From DATGUN01 sp035301285 (GTDB lineage: Bacteria; Bacillota; Bacilli; Bacillales; Amphibacillaceae), in assembly GCA_035301285.1 (NCBI GenBank), contig DATGUN010000038.1, positions 62,001 through 126,000 of the forward strand: DNA of 64,000 nt. Direction: 5' to 3'. Of this stretch, positions 8,164 to 16,187 are shown piece after piece (within the stretch, counting starts at the first letter, position 1; the number at the start of each line of letters is the position of its first letter). The notes under the pieces were generated by a model, which saw only the letters and a list, made by a program, of their open reading frames with translations, was not told the DNA's origin and made no database searches. Both the position numbers and the translations under genes were made by a program.

Positions 8164-9549
8164 ATGGAATATCGGATTGAAAAAGATACGCTTGGCGAAG
8201 TGAAGGTACCTGCTGATAAATACTGGGGTGCCCAAACACAACGCAGTAAACAGAATTTTCCCATTGGTGAAGAGAAAATGCCGAAAGAAATCATAAAAGC
8301 TTTTGCCGTTTTAAAGCGGAGTGCCGCCATTGCCAATAACAAATTGGGATTGCTTGAAAAAGAAAAGACAGATGCAATAGCTTATGCTGCTGATGAAATC
8401 ATTTCTGGAAAATTGGATGATCATTTTCCGCTTGTCGTATGGCAGACAGGAAGCGGCACACAGTCTAACATGAATGTAAATGAAGTCATAGCGCATGTTG
8501 GGAACGAATGGCTTGATAAGAAAAATAGCGAACACACACTACATCCCAATGATGACGTGAACAAATCACAGAGTTCAAATGACACGTATCCAACTGCAAT
8601 GTATGTCGCAAGTGTTTTGAAATTGGAAGATGTTGTATTGCCAGCCATCAGCCAGCTGAAAGCAACACTGAATGAAAAAATGAACACTTTCACAGATATT
8701 GTCAAAATTGGTCGGACACATTTACAGGATGCCACCCCATTAACGCTTGGACAAGAAATCAGTGGATGGCACCGGATGATGGAGAAAGCCGAACAAATGA
8801 TTAAAGGAAGTTTGCCACAGCTCAAAGAACTCGCTATCGGCGGAACAGCTGTCGGAACCGGATTGAATACACATCCCGATTTTTCAAAACTGGTATGTGA
8901 TGCTATCAGTGAGTATACAGGAAAGGATTTTGTTCCATCGCCGAATAAATTCCATTCATTGACGAGCTATGATGAAATCGTTTATGGGCACGGTGCATTA
9001 AAAGCGCTGGCGGCGGATATGATGAAAATAGCCAATGATGTAAGATGGTTAGCGAGTGGTCCGCGTTGTGGCATAGGTGAAATTGTTATTCCTGCGAATG
9101 AACCAGGCAGTTCCATTATGCCGGGTAAAGTGAATCCAACGCAATGTGAAGCAATGACAATGGTTGCCACTCAGGTTATGGGAAATGATGCTGCTATAGG
9201 GTTTGCGGCTAGTCAAGGTAATTTTGAATTAAATGTGTTCAAACCTGTTATTGCCTATAACTTCTTGCAATCGTGTAAGCTGTTGGCAGAAGGCATGGTG
9301 TCTTTCGATGAACGCTGTGTACAAGGCATTGAACCCAATCATGAGCAGATCGAAAAACATCTCGAGGATTCATTAATGCTTGTAACGGCATTAAATACAC
9401 ACATCGGCTATGAAAATGCGGCAAAAATCGCAAAGCAGGCTTTTGAAAATAATGCAACGTTGAAGGAAACAGCGGTATCTCTGGAACTGCTTACGGCTGA
9501 GGAATTTGATGAGTATGTAAATCCAAAAAATATGACGCATCCAAATTAA
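8164..9549 (+). CDS. fumC: class II fumarate hydratase
   Basis: Interconverts fumarate and malate in the TCA cycle (FumC; CitG in B. subtilis). The 461-residue length is standard. The three conserved superfamily regions are visible: SGTQSNMNVNEV, GRTHLQDATPLTLGQE with the catalytic His, and the signature GSSIMPGKVNPTQCE starting at residue 315 with the mobile-loop catalytic Ser. The substrate-site TGLNTHPDF stretch is present as well. AAGGAGG precedes the ATG. It is monocistronic with a strong terminator. TACAAT at 8120-8125 could be a -10, but I see no convincing -35. Confidence 0.96.
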   Translation: MEYRIEKDTLGEVKVPADKYWGAQTQRSKQNFPIGEEKMPKEIIKAFAVLKRSAAIANNKLGLLEKEKTDAIAYAADEIISGKLDDHFPLVVWQTGSGTQSNMNVNEVIAHVGNEWLDKKNSEHTLHPNDDVNKSQSSNDTYPTAMYVASVLKLEDVVLPAISQLKATLNEKMNTFTDIVKIGRTHLQDATPLTLGQEISGWHRMMEKAEQMIKGSLPQLKELAIGGTAVGTGLNTHPDFSKLVCDAISEYTGKDFVPSPNKFHSLTSYDEIVYGHGALKALAADMMKIANDVRWLASGPRCGIGEIVIPANEPGSSIMPGKVNPTQCEAMTMVATQVMGNDAAIGFAASQGNFELNVFKPVIAYNFLQSCKLLAEGMVSFDERCVQGIEPNHEQIEKHLEDSLMLVTALNTHIGYENAAKIAKQAFENNATLKETAVSLELLTAEEFDEYVNPKNMTHPN

Positions 9550-9561
9550 GGTATGTATGAG

Positions 9562-9605
9562 ACGGATGGCTTTCTGGTAAAAGAAGGCCAATCCGTTTTT
9601 TTCTT
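9562..9605 (+). terminator. rho-independent terminator of fumC
   Basis: ACGGATGGC at 9562-9570 pairs imperfectly with GGCCAATCCGT at 9586-9596, with TTTCT/AGAA adding to the stem, followed by a run of seven or more T. Confidence 0.88.
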
Positions 9606-9778
9606 TACCCATCTGATATGTTGAATGGTTATCGAATAAGGATTTCTTAATCGCTTTTCATTGTAATCATTGATGTTCAGATTGTGTTTTGGGTGATGTC
9701 TATACTACATTTTACCAGTCATTTTTTGTGATAAGTTTACCTTTACTGTAGATAATATGTTTACAGGAGGTGATAATG

Positions 9779-9976
9779 ATGGCTAATAACAATTCAAATC
9801 AACTAGTAGTACCTGGTGCACAGCAAGCACTTGATCAAATGAAAACTGAAATTGCATCTGAATTTGGTGTGCAAATGGGTCCTGATACAACTTCCCGTGC
9901 AAACGGATCAGTCGGTGGTGAAATCACTAAACGACTTGTTCAATCTGCACAACAACAATTTGGTGGACAACAATAA
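9779..9976 (+). CDS. alpha/beta-type small acid-soluble spore protein
   Basis: A 65-residue alpha/beta-type SASP, which coats forespore DNA and protects it from UV and heat. It is degraded at germination by the protease GPR; the GPR cleavage motif is visible as TEIASEFGV near residues 23-31. The second family signature SRANGSVGGEITKRLV is also complete. ATG at 9779 is preferred because it gives the usual MANNNS opening and lies 8 bases after GGAGG; an adjacent ATG at 9776 is possible and the GTG at 9770 lies inside the ribosome-binding site. Such genes are normally read by forespore sigma-G; I could not identify a confident sigma-G promoter. Confidence 0.95.
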   Translation: MANNNSNQLVVPGAQQALDQMKTEIASEFGVQMGPDTTSRANGSVGGEITKRLVQSAQQQFGGQQ

Positions 9977-10018
9977 ATAGTGATGGCTGACATAGAGATT
10001 GAATCTCTATAATCAAAA

Positions 10019-10058
10019 AGACAAGCGGGATGAAATGATGTTCGTCCCGCTTGTCTAT
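10019..10058. terminator. bidirectional terminator between the SASP gene and msmX
   Basis: Perfect 12-bp stem: AGACAAGCGGGA at 10019-10030 with TCCCGCTTGTCT at 10045-10056. It is placed between two convergent genes, with an A-run on the left serving the minus strand. Confidence 0.85.
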
Positions 10059-10081
10059 TCTATATAGAAGCTCGTATCTGT

Positions 10082-11188
10082 TTAGTTTTCACGAATGCGT
10101 AATTCGTTTTCGGCATCAAAGAAATGGGCTCGGTTCATATCGAAGGCCAGATTGATTTCTTGACCTCCAGCAACGTCCGTACGTGAATCAACACGAGCAA
10201 CGAAATCTTGATCATTCACTTTTGAATAAAGATAGGATTCTGCCCCCATCAATTCCGCAACATCAATTGTAGCAGTCAGCTTTGTTTCAGGTGTTGCATC
10301 AATAAATGCTGGTTCATCATGGATATCTTCCGGACGGATACCTAAAATAATATCTTTGTCAATATACCCTTGATCACGAAGAACCTTCATTTTACCTTCG
10401 GGAACTTTTACAGAAACATCACCCATTACAAATTGGCCGTCTGATAACTTGCCTGAAAGGAAATTCATCGAAGGAGAACCGATGAATCCACCGACAAATA
10501 CGTTCTCTGGTAGATCATATACATCTTTTGGCGCCCCGACTTGTTGGACAATACCATCTTTCATGACGACAAGTCTTGTGGCCATTGTCATTGCCTCAGT
10601 TTGGTCGTGTGTTACATAAATTGTCGTTGTCTGAAGTCGTTTATGAAGTTTTTGAATTTCTGCACGCATTTGAACCCGTAATTTTGCATCCAGGTTTGAT
10701 AGTGGCTCATCCATCAAGAACACTTTAGCATCACGAACAATGGCACGCCCTAACGCAACACGCTGTCTCTGTCCACCAGACAATGCTTTAGGCTTACGAT
10801 CCAGATATCCTTCCAGACCAAGAATGCCAGCTGCATTATCGACACGCTTTTTAATTTCGTCTTTTTTGAATTTACGTAGTTTCAATCCAAAAGCCATGTT
10901 ATCATAAACGTTCATATGTGGATATAATGCATAGTTTTGGAACACCATTGCAATATCCCGGTCTTTAGGAGCGACATCGTTCATTTTTTTATCATCTATG
11001 AAAAGATCCCCGCTTGTGATTTCTTCAAGCCCGGCAATCATCCGAAGTGTCGTTGATTTACCACAACCGGAAGGCCCTACAAATACGACAAATTCTTTAT
11101 CGTCAATATCCAGGTTGAAATTATCAACAGCTGGTTTCGCACCTTTTTCGTAAACTTTTTGAATAGAACTCAATTTCATTTCTGCCAT
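10082..11188 (-). CDS. msmX: MsmX/UgpC-type multi-sugar ABC transporter ATPase
   Basis: A 368-residue ATPase that energises several carbohydrate ABC importers lacking their own ATPase. Walker A is GPSGCGKST at 38-46, the Q-loop lies in MVFQNYALYP, the signature is LSGGQRQR at 136-143, Walker B is VFLMDEP at 156-162, and the switch His is H194. The C-terminal 130 residues form the TOBE/regulatory domain with GIRPEDI. No permease or binding-protein genes are adjacent, as for B. subtilis msmX, which agrees with a shared ATPase. The next gene upstream is a CdaR-like regulator, as yxkF is next to msmX in B. subtilis (from memory). A cre-like site precedes it. Confidence 0.92.
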   Translation of the reverse strand: MAEMKLSSIQKVYEKGAKPAVDNFNLDIDDKEFVVFVGPSGCGKSTTLRMIAGLEEITSGDLFIDDKKMNDVAPKDRDIAMVFQNYALYPHMNVYDNMAFGLKLRKFKKDEIKKRVDNAAGILGLEGYLDRKPKALSGGQRQRVALGRAIVRDAKVFLMDEPLSNLDAKLRVQMRAEIQKLHKRLQTTTIYVTHDQTEAMTMATRLVVMKDGIVQQVGAPKDVYDLPENVFVGGFIGSPSMNFLSGKLSDGQFVMGDVSVKVPEGKMKVLRDQGYIDKDIILGIRPEDIHDEPAFIDATPETKLTATIDVAELMGAESYLYSKVNDQDFVARVDSRTDVAGGQEINLAFDMNRAHFFDAENELRIREN

Positions 11189-11207
11189 TGTGCTTCCCCT
11201 CCATTTA

Positions 11208-11221
11208 TGTAAACGTTTTTT
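11208..11221 (-). promoter_or_regulatory. candidate cre (CcpA) operator upstream of msmX
   Basis: TGTAAACGTTTTTT matches the consensus TGWAANCGNTNWCA at 12 of 14 positions, failing only the last two. It lies 20-33 bases before the msmX start codon, downstream of a TATAAT-like -10 on the minus strand, where CcpA would act as a roadblock. Carbon catabolite control of a general sugar ATPase is plausible. Confidence 0.5.
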
Positions 11222-11369
11222 TATTTCTAATGATTATTATATAAAAAAAGGGGATTCATTGTAATAGTAAACATGCACAAAAATGATAGCGGATTTTGTG
11301 CATGTTTTCATGTTCCGTTGTCGGTGATATTTGAGTGGTGTCTAGAAGCGGACATGAGAAGGTTACTTA

Positions 11370-12254
11370 TTAATGGTCCTTTAAAACAAGGTACAGTGTT
11401 ACAGCATGGTGGAACTTTCGTACATCTAACCCGGTTTTTTCATGAAATTTATCAAGTCTGTATTGTAAACTGTTGCGATGCATGTAAAGTTCTTTGGCGG
11501 TTTCGGATATATTCAGGTTATAGCTCATGAATGTTTCCATTGTTTCTGACATCTCAGGATCATCGATTGTTTCTTTTAATACAATCTGTGATATTTGCCT
11601 GCGTTTTTCCGCATCCATTTCTTCGATATAAAGGTAAGGGACGATATCTATATAGGAATGAACGGGTTTTTGGGAGTATTTTGCTGCTAATTTCGCTCCT
11701 TTTAAAATGGTGTCATAGTGAAATTTTATATGTTTGTAATCTTTTAATATGCTACCGACGAAGAATGATATCTTGACGTATAAATCACTCATCAATGTAT
11801 CGATGATTTCCTCATATGAAAGGTTCTCTTCTTTCGATTGTGACATTTCTTCCACGATAATACCCGAATGTTCATTTATCCATAATATAGGCACTTCTTG
11901 TTGGAAAATGGTTTCAATTGCATTTTTGAAGGAACCTGGATCAATACGATCTTTTTGAATCGAAAAATAAACAAAACGATAGACATTATCGTTTTGATTT
12001 TTGGCACTTGTCCCGTTTGTTTGAATAAGGTTCAACCAGGCTTTTTCTTGTTTTGTCGGTTGTGGGAGCTGTACGTTATAGGGGGTCAAAAAAGTTGAAA
12101 GTAAAGCATTGTCTTTTGATGTCATTTCCTCTTTTGCTATACCGACGATGTCACCTTGCTCTAACATGTACCAGTGATAGTCTTTATAGGATTGTGAATC
12201 AATGTCTTTATGTGTTATTAAAGATGGAAAAAGTCGTTGTAATCGACTGAGCAT
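11370..12254 (-). CDS. CdaR/PucR-family helix-turn-helix regulator (YxkF-like)
   Basis: About 294 residues. The C-terminal 60 residues are a PucR-type HTH: a SETMETFMSYNLN lead-in, then ISETAKELYMHRNSLQYRL with the conserved RNSLQYRLDK recognition part. The rest has a GGDEF-like/CdaR middle region without a clear ligand motif. Such proteins activate sugar-acid, purine or carbohydrate genes. The start is placed at the ATG at 12252-12254, where AAGGGA sits 5 bases upstream; the open frame extends 20 basic residues further but without a ribosome-binding site. It lies upstream of and in the same direction as msmX, like yxkF in B. subtilis, so the two may be functionally linked. Confidence 0.72.
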   Translation of the reverse strand: MLSRLQRLFPSLITHKDIDSQSYKDYHWYMLEQGDIVGIAKEEMTSKDNALLSTFLTPYNVQLPQPTKQEKAWLNLIQTNGTSAKNQNDNVYRFVYFSIQKDRIDPGSFKNAIETIFQQEVPILWINEHSGIIVEEMSQSKEENLSYEEIIDTLMSDLYVKISFFVGSILKDYKHIKFHYDTILKGAKLAAKYSQKPVHSYIDIVPYLYIEEMDAEKRRQISQIVLKETIDDPEMSETMETFMSYNLNISETAKELYMHRNSLQYRLDKFHEKTGLDVRKFHHAVTLYLVLKDH

Positions 12255-12521
12255 GATTGTCCCTTCTTTCCTTCGTCGCATTTTCCGTGATCTTTGTTTT
12301 GGGGGTGTCACCAATTGGTATACATTTTAATACAGCAGGATTCCTGTCCTTTTTGCGTATTCTTTATTATATCAAGGACGTATCAAAAAGGAAAATGATG
12401 ATGGAAAAACCTATACATTCGTAAGTCTGTTTGTTATAGTTGATTACGTTATCTTTTAATAGTGAAATATCAGCTTTCAAGAGCTTTTGAATTTTTCTAT
12501 TGGAATAAAGGAGGGATTCGT

Positions 12522-12884
12522 GTGTCGAATATGTATGATAGTGCCTATGATCTACAGAATGCCATACGGGAAAGCGATGATTTTCAGGCATTGCAGGAGG
12601 CATTTGAAAAAGTGATGTCAGATCCATCATCAAAGCAGATGTTTGATAACTTCCGCAACACACAGCTCGAGTTGCAGGAAAAACAAATGCAAGGACAGGA
12701 CATTTCCGAAGAAGAAGTAGAAAAAGCACGTCAAGTGGTTGAGCTTGTGCAGCAACACCCGGGAATTTCAGATTTAATGGAAAAGGAACAACGACTGAAT
12801 GTTGTCATCAATGATTTGAGTCAAATCATTACCAAACCACTGGAAGAACTGTATGGAACACCTGAAAATAATCAAGGTGTATAA
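12522..12884 (+). CDS. yheA: YheA, YlbF/YmcA-family protein
   Basis: A 120-residue, largely helical cytoplasmic protein of the YlbF/YmcA family (UPF0342, YheA). The YlbF and YmcA relatives act with YaaT in the RNase Y specificity complex; YheA itself has no settled role. The characteristic run is YDLQNAIRESDDFQALQEAF followed by a long amphipathic helix rich in Gln and Glu. The start is GTG at 12522, because AAGGAGGG ends about 7 bases before it; the open frame begins 20 codons earlier without a ribosome-binding site. It converges with yhzD, the usual Bacillus neighbour. Confidence 0.85.
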   Translation: MSNMYDSAYDLQNAIRESDDFQALQEAFEKVMSDPSSKQMFDNFRNTQLELQEKQMQGQDISEEEVEKARQVVELVQQHPGISDLMEKEQRLNVVINDLSQIITKPLEELYGTPENNQGV

Positions 12885-12905
12885 ATATAATTTTTCGCAG
12901 GACAG

Positions 12906-12942
12906 AAATCCACCAATCAGCGGACTGATTGGTGGATTTTTA
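12906..12942. terminator. terminator between convergent yheA and yhzD
   Basis: AATCCACCAATCAG at 12907-12920 pairs with CTGATTGGTGGATT at 12925-12938; the loop is four bases, and T-runs lie on the plus strand. Confidence 0.88.
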
Positions 12943-12960
12943 CATATCTTATTCAAGAAA

Positions 12961-13146
12961 TCATCGATGGAATAGGACTAACTTGGCATCTGGACTGACA
13001 CACCGATGTGTGTAGTCACTATATCCTTCTTCAGCCAGTTTGTCGGTTCCAGCCTTTTTCGCTTCTTCATTATTTTTCGCCTCAAATGATTCGTCAAGCA
13101 ATTTTTCGCCTTGTTTAGAGAAAACAGTTAATGTATATGTTCGCAT
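12961..13146 (-). CDS. yhzD: YhzD-family small protein
   Basis: A 61-residue protein of unknown function conserved in Bacillaceae. It has the family look: MRTYTLTVFSKQGEKLLDES at the start, an Ala/Lys/Glu-rich helix, and DYTHRCVSPDAKLVLFHR at the end. AAGGAGG precedes the ATG. A sigma-A-like promoter is present upstream. The role is unknown; the conserved RCVSP ending may be functionally important. Confidence 0.78.
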   Translation of the reverse strand: MRTYTLTVFSKQGEKLLDESFEAKNNEEAKKAGTDKLAEEGYSDYTHRCVSPDAKLVLFHR

Positions 13147-13174
13147 ATAAATCCTCCTTATCCCTGCTAATTAT

Positions 13175-13203
13175 AGTATAATCAATCTGGTCGATTTTGA
13201 AAA
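13175..13203 (-). promoter_or_regulatory. sigma-A-type promoter of yhzD
   Basis: On the minus strand, TTTTCA (13198-13203) is separated by 17 bases from TATACT (13175-13180). A TATAAT lies next to the -10. The ribosome-binding site follows about 20 bases later. Confidence 0.6.
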
Positions 13204-13250
13204 TAAAACCCTTCACCCTATATAATATTTCAATATATGAATAAAACAAT

Positions 13251-13312
13251 GTAAAGTACACTTGACATAAATCAATGCAACATGTTACGCTTTTTTGTAA
13301 AGTTTGCTTTAC
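13251..13312 (+). promoter_or_regulatory. promoter of the XRE gene with two matching operator-like palindromes
   Basis: Two 16-bp palindromes of the same design: GTAAAGtacaCTTGAC at 13251-13266 (one mismatch) and GTAAAGtttgCTTTAC at 13297-13312 (perfect), 46 bp centre to centre. The first overlaps a consensus -35 TTGACA at 13262-13267. An extended -10, TGtTACGCT, sits at 13283-13291 (18-base spacer), so the second palindrome falls at the expected transcription start. This is the classic arrangement for a self-repressing Xre/Cro-type protein. Confidence 0.6.
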
Positions 13313-13358
13313 CTTTTGTGTGAAGCAGTAATTTGATAAAACAAGGTGAGATAAAAAG

Positions 13359-13571
13359 ATGCAAACACGCATAAGAAAAAAAAGAGAAGAATTTGGATAC
13401 ACACAATCAGATCTATCGGAAAAATTAAAAGTATCCAGACAAACCATTATTTCACTTGAAAAAGGGAAGTATAGACCTTCACTTATTCTGGCTCACAAAC
13501 TGGCTCAAACATTTGAGTGCCGGATAGAGGACTTATTCATTTTTGAAGGGGATGAGAATATTGACGGATGA
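13359..13571 (+). CDS. small XRE-family transcriptional regulator
   Basis: A 70-residue protein that is almost entirely one Cro/C1-type HTH: RIRKKREEFGYTQSDLSEKL (helices 1-2), KVSRQTIISLEKGKYRPS (recognition helix and turn), and LAHKLAQTFECRIEDLFIFEGDE at the end. It resembles the YgzD/YozG-type minimal repressors that control a downstream membrane protein. Its 3' end overlaps the next gene, indicating a translationally coupled pair. Two palindromes in its promoter suggest autoregulation. No phage genes are nearby. Confidence 0.85.
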   Translation: MQTRIRKKREEFGYTQSDLSEKLKVSRQTIISLEKGKYRPSLILAHKLAQTFECRIEDLFIFEGDENIDG

Positions 13572-13872
13572 AGTGATTGATATCATTTACGGGTTATCGG
13601 GTGTCTTGCTCGGGGCGTTTGTTGCGGGAGTTGTGTTTTTTATCCAACGTCATATCGGCAAGAAGAAGCATTGGTTTGATGAACGGTATTGGGAAAGGGC
13701 AAATCGCGCTAAAGCGAGATCATGGGATTCGACTTTAGTCATATTGTTCTTCGCATGGATTGTTGTCATAATCTATGAAGGAATTGGATTCAGCTTCTAC
13801 TTGGTTACAGGAATATATATGTTGCATAATATCGCTTTGATCATTTTTAATGCCTATTTCTCAAAACAGTAA
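13552..13872 (+). CDS. small integral membrane protein coupled to the XRE regulator
   Basis: About 106 residues with three predicted helices: one near the N-terminus (IIYGLSGVLLGAFVAGVVFF), then a basic, tryptophan-containing cytoplasmic loop with KKKHWFDERYWERANRAKARS, then two more helices. The start is uncertain: ATG at 13552 abuts GAAGGGG with almost no spacing, while TTG at 13561 lies 9 bases after it and may be the true start; TTG at 13543 is also in frame. It overlaps the XRE gene by 20 bases. The pairing of a tiny XRE repressor with a membrane protein is a recurring Firmicute module of unknown function; it could sense a membrane signal or relieve the repressor. Confidence 0.65.
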   Translation: MRILTDEVIDIIYGLSGVLLGAFVAGVVFFIQRHIGKKKHWFDERYWERANRAKARSWDSTLVILFFAWIVVIIYEGIGFSFYLVTGIYMLHNIALIIFNAYFSKQ

Positions 13873-13921
13873 AAACAATGTTTCCATTAAGCATAAATTT
13901 TAAATAAAGGGTGTGAAGGTA

Positions 13922-14821
13922 TTGACGTTAATTTTAAACCATGTCACCAAGAAATTCGGGAATCATACAGCGGTCAATGATCTATCCATTGAAATTCCCG
14001 AAAAGCAAATGTACGGATTTTTAGGGGGAAATGGTGCGGGTAAAACAACGACGTTCCGTATGATATTGGGTCTACTGGATCATACGTCAGGGGATATTTC
14101 ATGGAATGGGGACCCCATAAGTTATGAACGGAGTAATTTGATTGGTTATTTACCAGAGGAACGTGGCTTATATCCAAAATTAAAAGTAAGCGACCAGTTG
14201 GTATATTTGGGTAAACTGCGCGGGATGGATAAAGTGGATGCATTAAAGGAACTTAAAGGCTGGCTGGAACGTTTCAAGGTACCGGATTACCTGGATAAAA
14301 AAATCGAGGAATTATCCAAAGGCAATCAGCAAAAAATCCAGTTTATTTCAGCTGTTCTCCATCGGCCCAAATTGCTGATTCTTGATGAACCGTTTTCTGG
14401 CCTTGATCCCATCAATGTCGAAATGCTGAAAAAAGCGGTTGTTGAATTAAAAGAAAGAGGAATGTCCATTGTATTCTCTTCACATCAAATGGATCATGTC
14501 GAGGAGTTATGTGAAAACCTCTGTATTTTGCATAAAGGTACACCGGTAGTAGAAGGATCTTTGAGACATATCAAAGATGCATATGGAAAGAAGAATCTTG
14601 TCATACATGCAGATGATGATTTAAGTTTTTTACAAGACATCAATGGTGTGACCCGCTTCAAGAAAACGACCGCCGGGTGTCGCCTGCAAATTGAAAATGA
14701 AGATGTTTCCCAGGATATATTCAAAGCTTTGCAACACGTTGGATTCATCCGGAAGTTTGATTTGGAAGAGCCGAGTCTGAATGATATCTTTATTGAGAAA
14801 GTAGGTGCATCGTATGAATAA
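13922..14821 (+). CDS. yhaQ: ABC transporter ATPase, NatA-like (YhaQ)
   Basis: ATPase subunit of a two-gene NatAB-like exporter. Walker A is GGNGAGKT at about 35-42, the signature is LSKGNQQK, Walker B is LLILDEPFSGLD, and the switch His lies in SSHQMDHVEE. The C-terminal 80 residues carry the DUF4162 domain typical of this subgroup. TTG at 13922 is preferred since AAAGGGTG ends 7 bases before it; GTG at 13913 is in frame but lies within that ribosome-binding sequence. The stop overlaps the yhaP start. The substrate is unknown; NatAB of B. subtilis exports sodium, and YhaQP is a close paralogue. Confidence 0.88.
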   Translation: MTLILNHVTKKFGNHTAVNDLSIEIPEKQMYGFLGGNGAGKTTTFRMILGLLDHTSGDISWNGDPISYERSNLIGYLPEERGLYPKLKVSDQLVYLGKLRGMDKVDALKELKGWLERFKVPDYLDKKIEELSKGNQQKIQFISAVLHRPKLLILDEPFSGLDPINVEMLKKAVVELKERGMSIVFSSHQMDHVEELCENLCILHKGTPVVEGSLRHIKDAYGKKNLVIHADDDLSFLQDINGVTRFKKTTAGCRLQIENEDVSQDIFKALQHVGFIRKFDLEEPSLNDIFIEKVGASYE

Positions 14822-16064
14822 GTTTTGGACGATTTTGGCACATACTTATATGACAAAGGTCAAGACCAAATCATTTATCATCAGTACCATCATAACGATA
14901 TTGTTTATTTTCGGAATCAGTAATATCCAGTCGATCATCGATGTATTTACAGGTGACGAGAATGAAAAGGTCGCTGTCATAGATGAAACGGGTGAATTAT
15001 TTGTACCCCTTGAAACCACAATCGAAGCGACTGACGATACGATTGAACCTATTCTTTATGAGGATGGTATCGAATCAGGTAAAAAGGCTGTGAAAAATGA
15101 CACCTATGAAGGGTTATTGGAACTGAACCTGGATGATGAACAGATACCGGAAGCGACATTATATATGAATACCATCAATGAAGCGGGGATTAAAGAAGAT
15201 CTGGAAAACATCCTGCAACAATTGAAAGTAACCATAGCAACCCAGCGTGCAGGAATTGATGAAGAACAATTACAAATGATTTATGAACCCATTTCATTTG
15301 AGACGACAGCGCTTGATGATAGCGCCAAGTCGGGAGACGCAGAGAAACAAACGCGTGGGATTGTTTATGCCATGGTTATTTTGATGTTTATGATCGTTAT
15401 GCTTTACGGGACAATGATCGCTACAGACGTGGCAACTGAAAAATCGTCGCGTGTCATGGAAATACTTATTTCCAGTGCATCTCCGGTCACTCACCTGTTT
15501 GCAAAAATCATCGGTATGACGATGCTCGGATTAACACAGATCGTCATTTTCATCGGTGCGGGATATGCAATGATCCATTCTAAAATGGATGAGATGACGG
15601 GTGGTGTATTCGAGGTGTTTGGCATTGAAGGCATTTCTGTATCATTGATCATGCATGCGATATTATTTTTCTTGCTCGGTTATTTATTATATGCAACACT
15701 TGCTGCTATGCTGGGCTCATTGGTTAGTAGGGTTGAAGAGGTCAATCAACTGATTATGCCAATGACTTTCTTATTATTGATTGGTTTTTATATTGCGATG
15801 TTCGGTATGGGATTCCCTGACTCCACTATTGTAACCATCACATCATACATTCCCTTTTTCACACCGATGGTGATGTTTTTGCGGATTGGCATGTTGAACG
15901 TTCCGGTATGGGAGATGGTTCTATCTTATGGTATATTGGTTGCATCGATTATTGTTCTGGGCGCCATTGGAGCACGTATTTATAAAGGTGGAGTCTTGAT
16001 GTACGGGAAAACCAGTTCATTTAAAGATATTAAAAAAGCGATTGCCTTATCCAGAAAAGAATAA
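14814..16064 (+). CDS. yhaP: ABC-2 permease, NatB-like (YhaP)
   Basis: Permease partner of YhaQ, 416 residues. One transmembrane helix near residues 15-40 is followed by a roughly 140-residue acidic extracytoplasmic domain, then five or six helices in the second half. The motif ATDVATEKSSRVMEILISS just after the second helix is the hallmark of the NatB/YhaP family. ATG at 14814 overlaps the yhaQ stop (14819-14821); GTAGGTG precedes it. It ends at two tandem terminators. Confidence 0.88.
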   Translation: MNKFWTILAHTYMTKVKTKSFIISTIITILFIFGISNIQSIIDVFTGDENEKVAVIDETGELFVPLETTIEATDDTIEPILYEDGIESGKKAVKNDTYEGLLELNLDDEQIPEATLYMNTINEAGIKEDLENILQQLKVTIATQRAGIDEEQLQMIYEPISFETTALDDSAKSGDAEKQTRGIVYAMVILMFMIVMLYGTMIATDVATEKSSRVMEILISSASPVTHLFAKIIGMTMLGLTQIVIFIGAGYAMIHSKMDEMTGGVFEVFGIEGISVSLIMHAILFFLLGYLLYATLAAMLGSLVSRVEEVNQLIMPMTFLLLIGFYIAMFGMGFPDSTIVTITSYIPFFTPMVMFLRIGMLNVPVWEMVLSYGILVASIIVLGAIGARIYKGGVLMYGKTSSFKDIKKAIALSRKE

Positions 16065-16074
16065 AGAAGAAGTG

Positions 16075-16148
16075 AAACGTGATTGATTTCCATGTCAGTC
16101 ACGTTTTTTTATGACCACAGCACCGAACGTGTATTCGGTGCTTGTTTT
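16075..16148 (+). terminator. two tandem rho-independent terminators after yhaQP
   Basis: First hairpin: AAACGTGA at 16075-16082 with TCACGTTT at 16099-16106, followed by seven T. Second hairpin: AGCACCGAA at 16119-16127 with TTCGGTGCT at 16134-16142, followed by TGTTTTT. Double termination insulates the exporter from the downstream nuclease operon. Confidence 0.85.
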
Positions 16149-16187
16149 TGGTAGAATGGAGATAACTGATTTTGAAGAGGTGACACG

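Noticed and set aside
9660..9775. Sigma-G promoter for the SASP gene
   Set aside because: TATACTA at about 9701 resembles a -10, but no fitting -35 is found 17-18 bases upstream.
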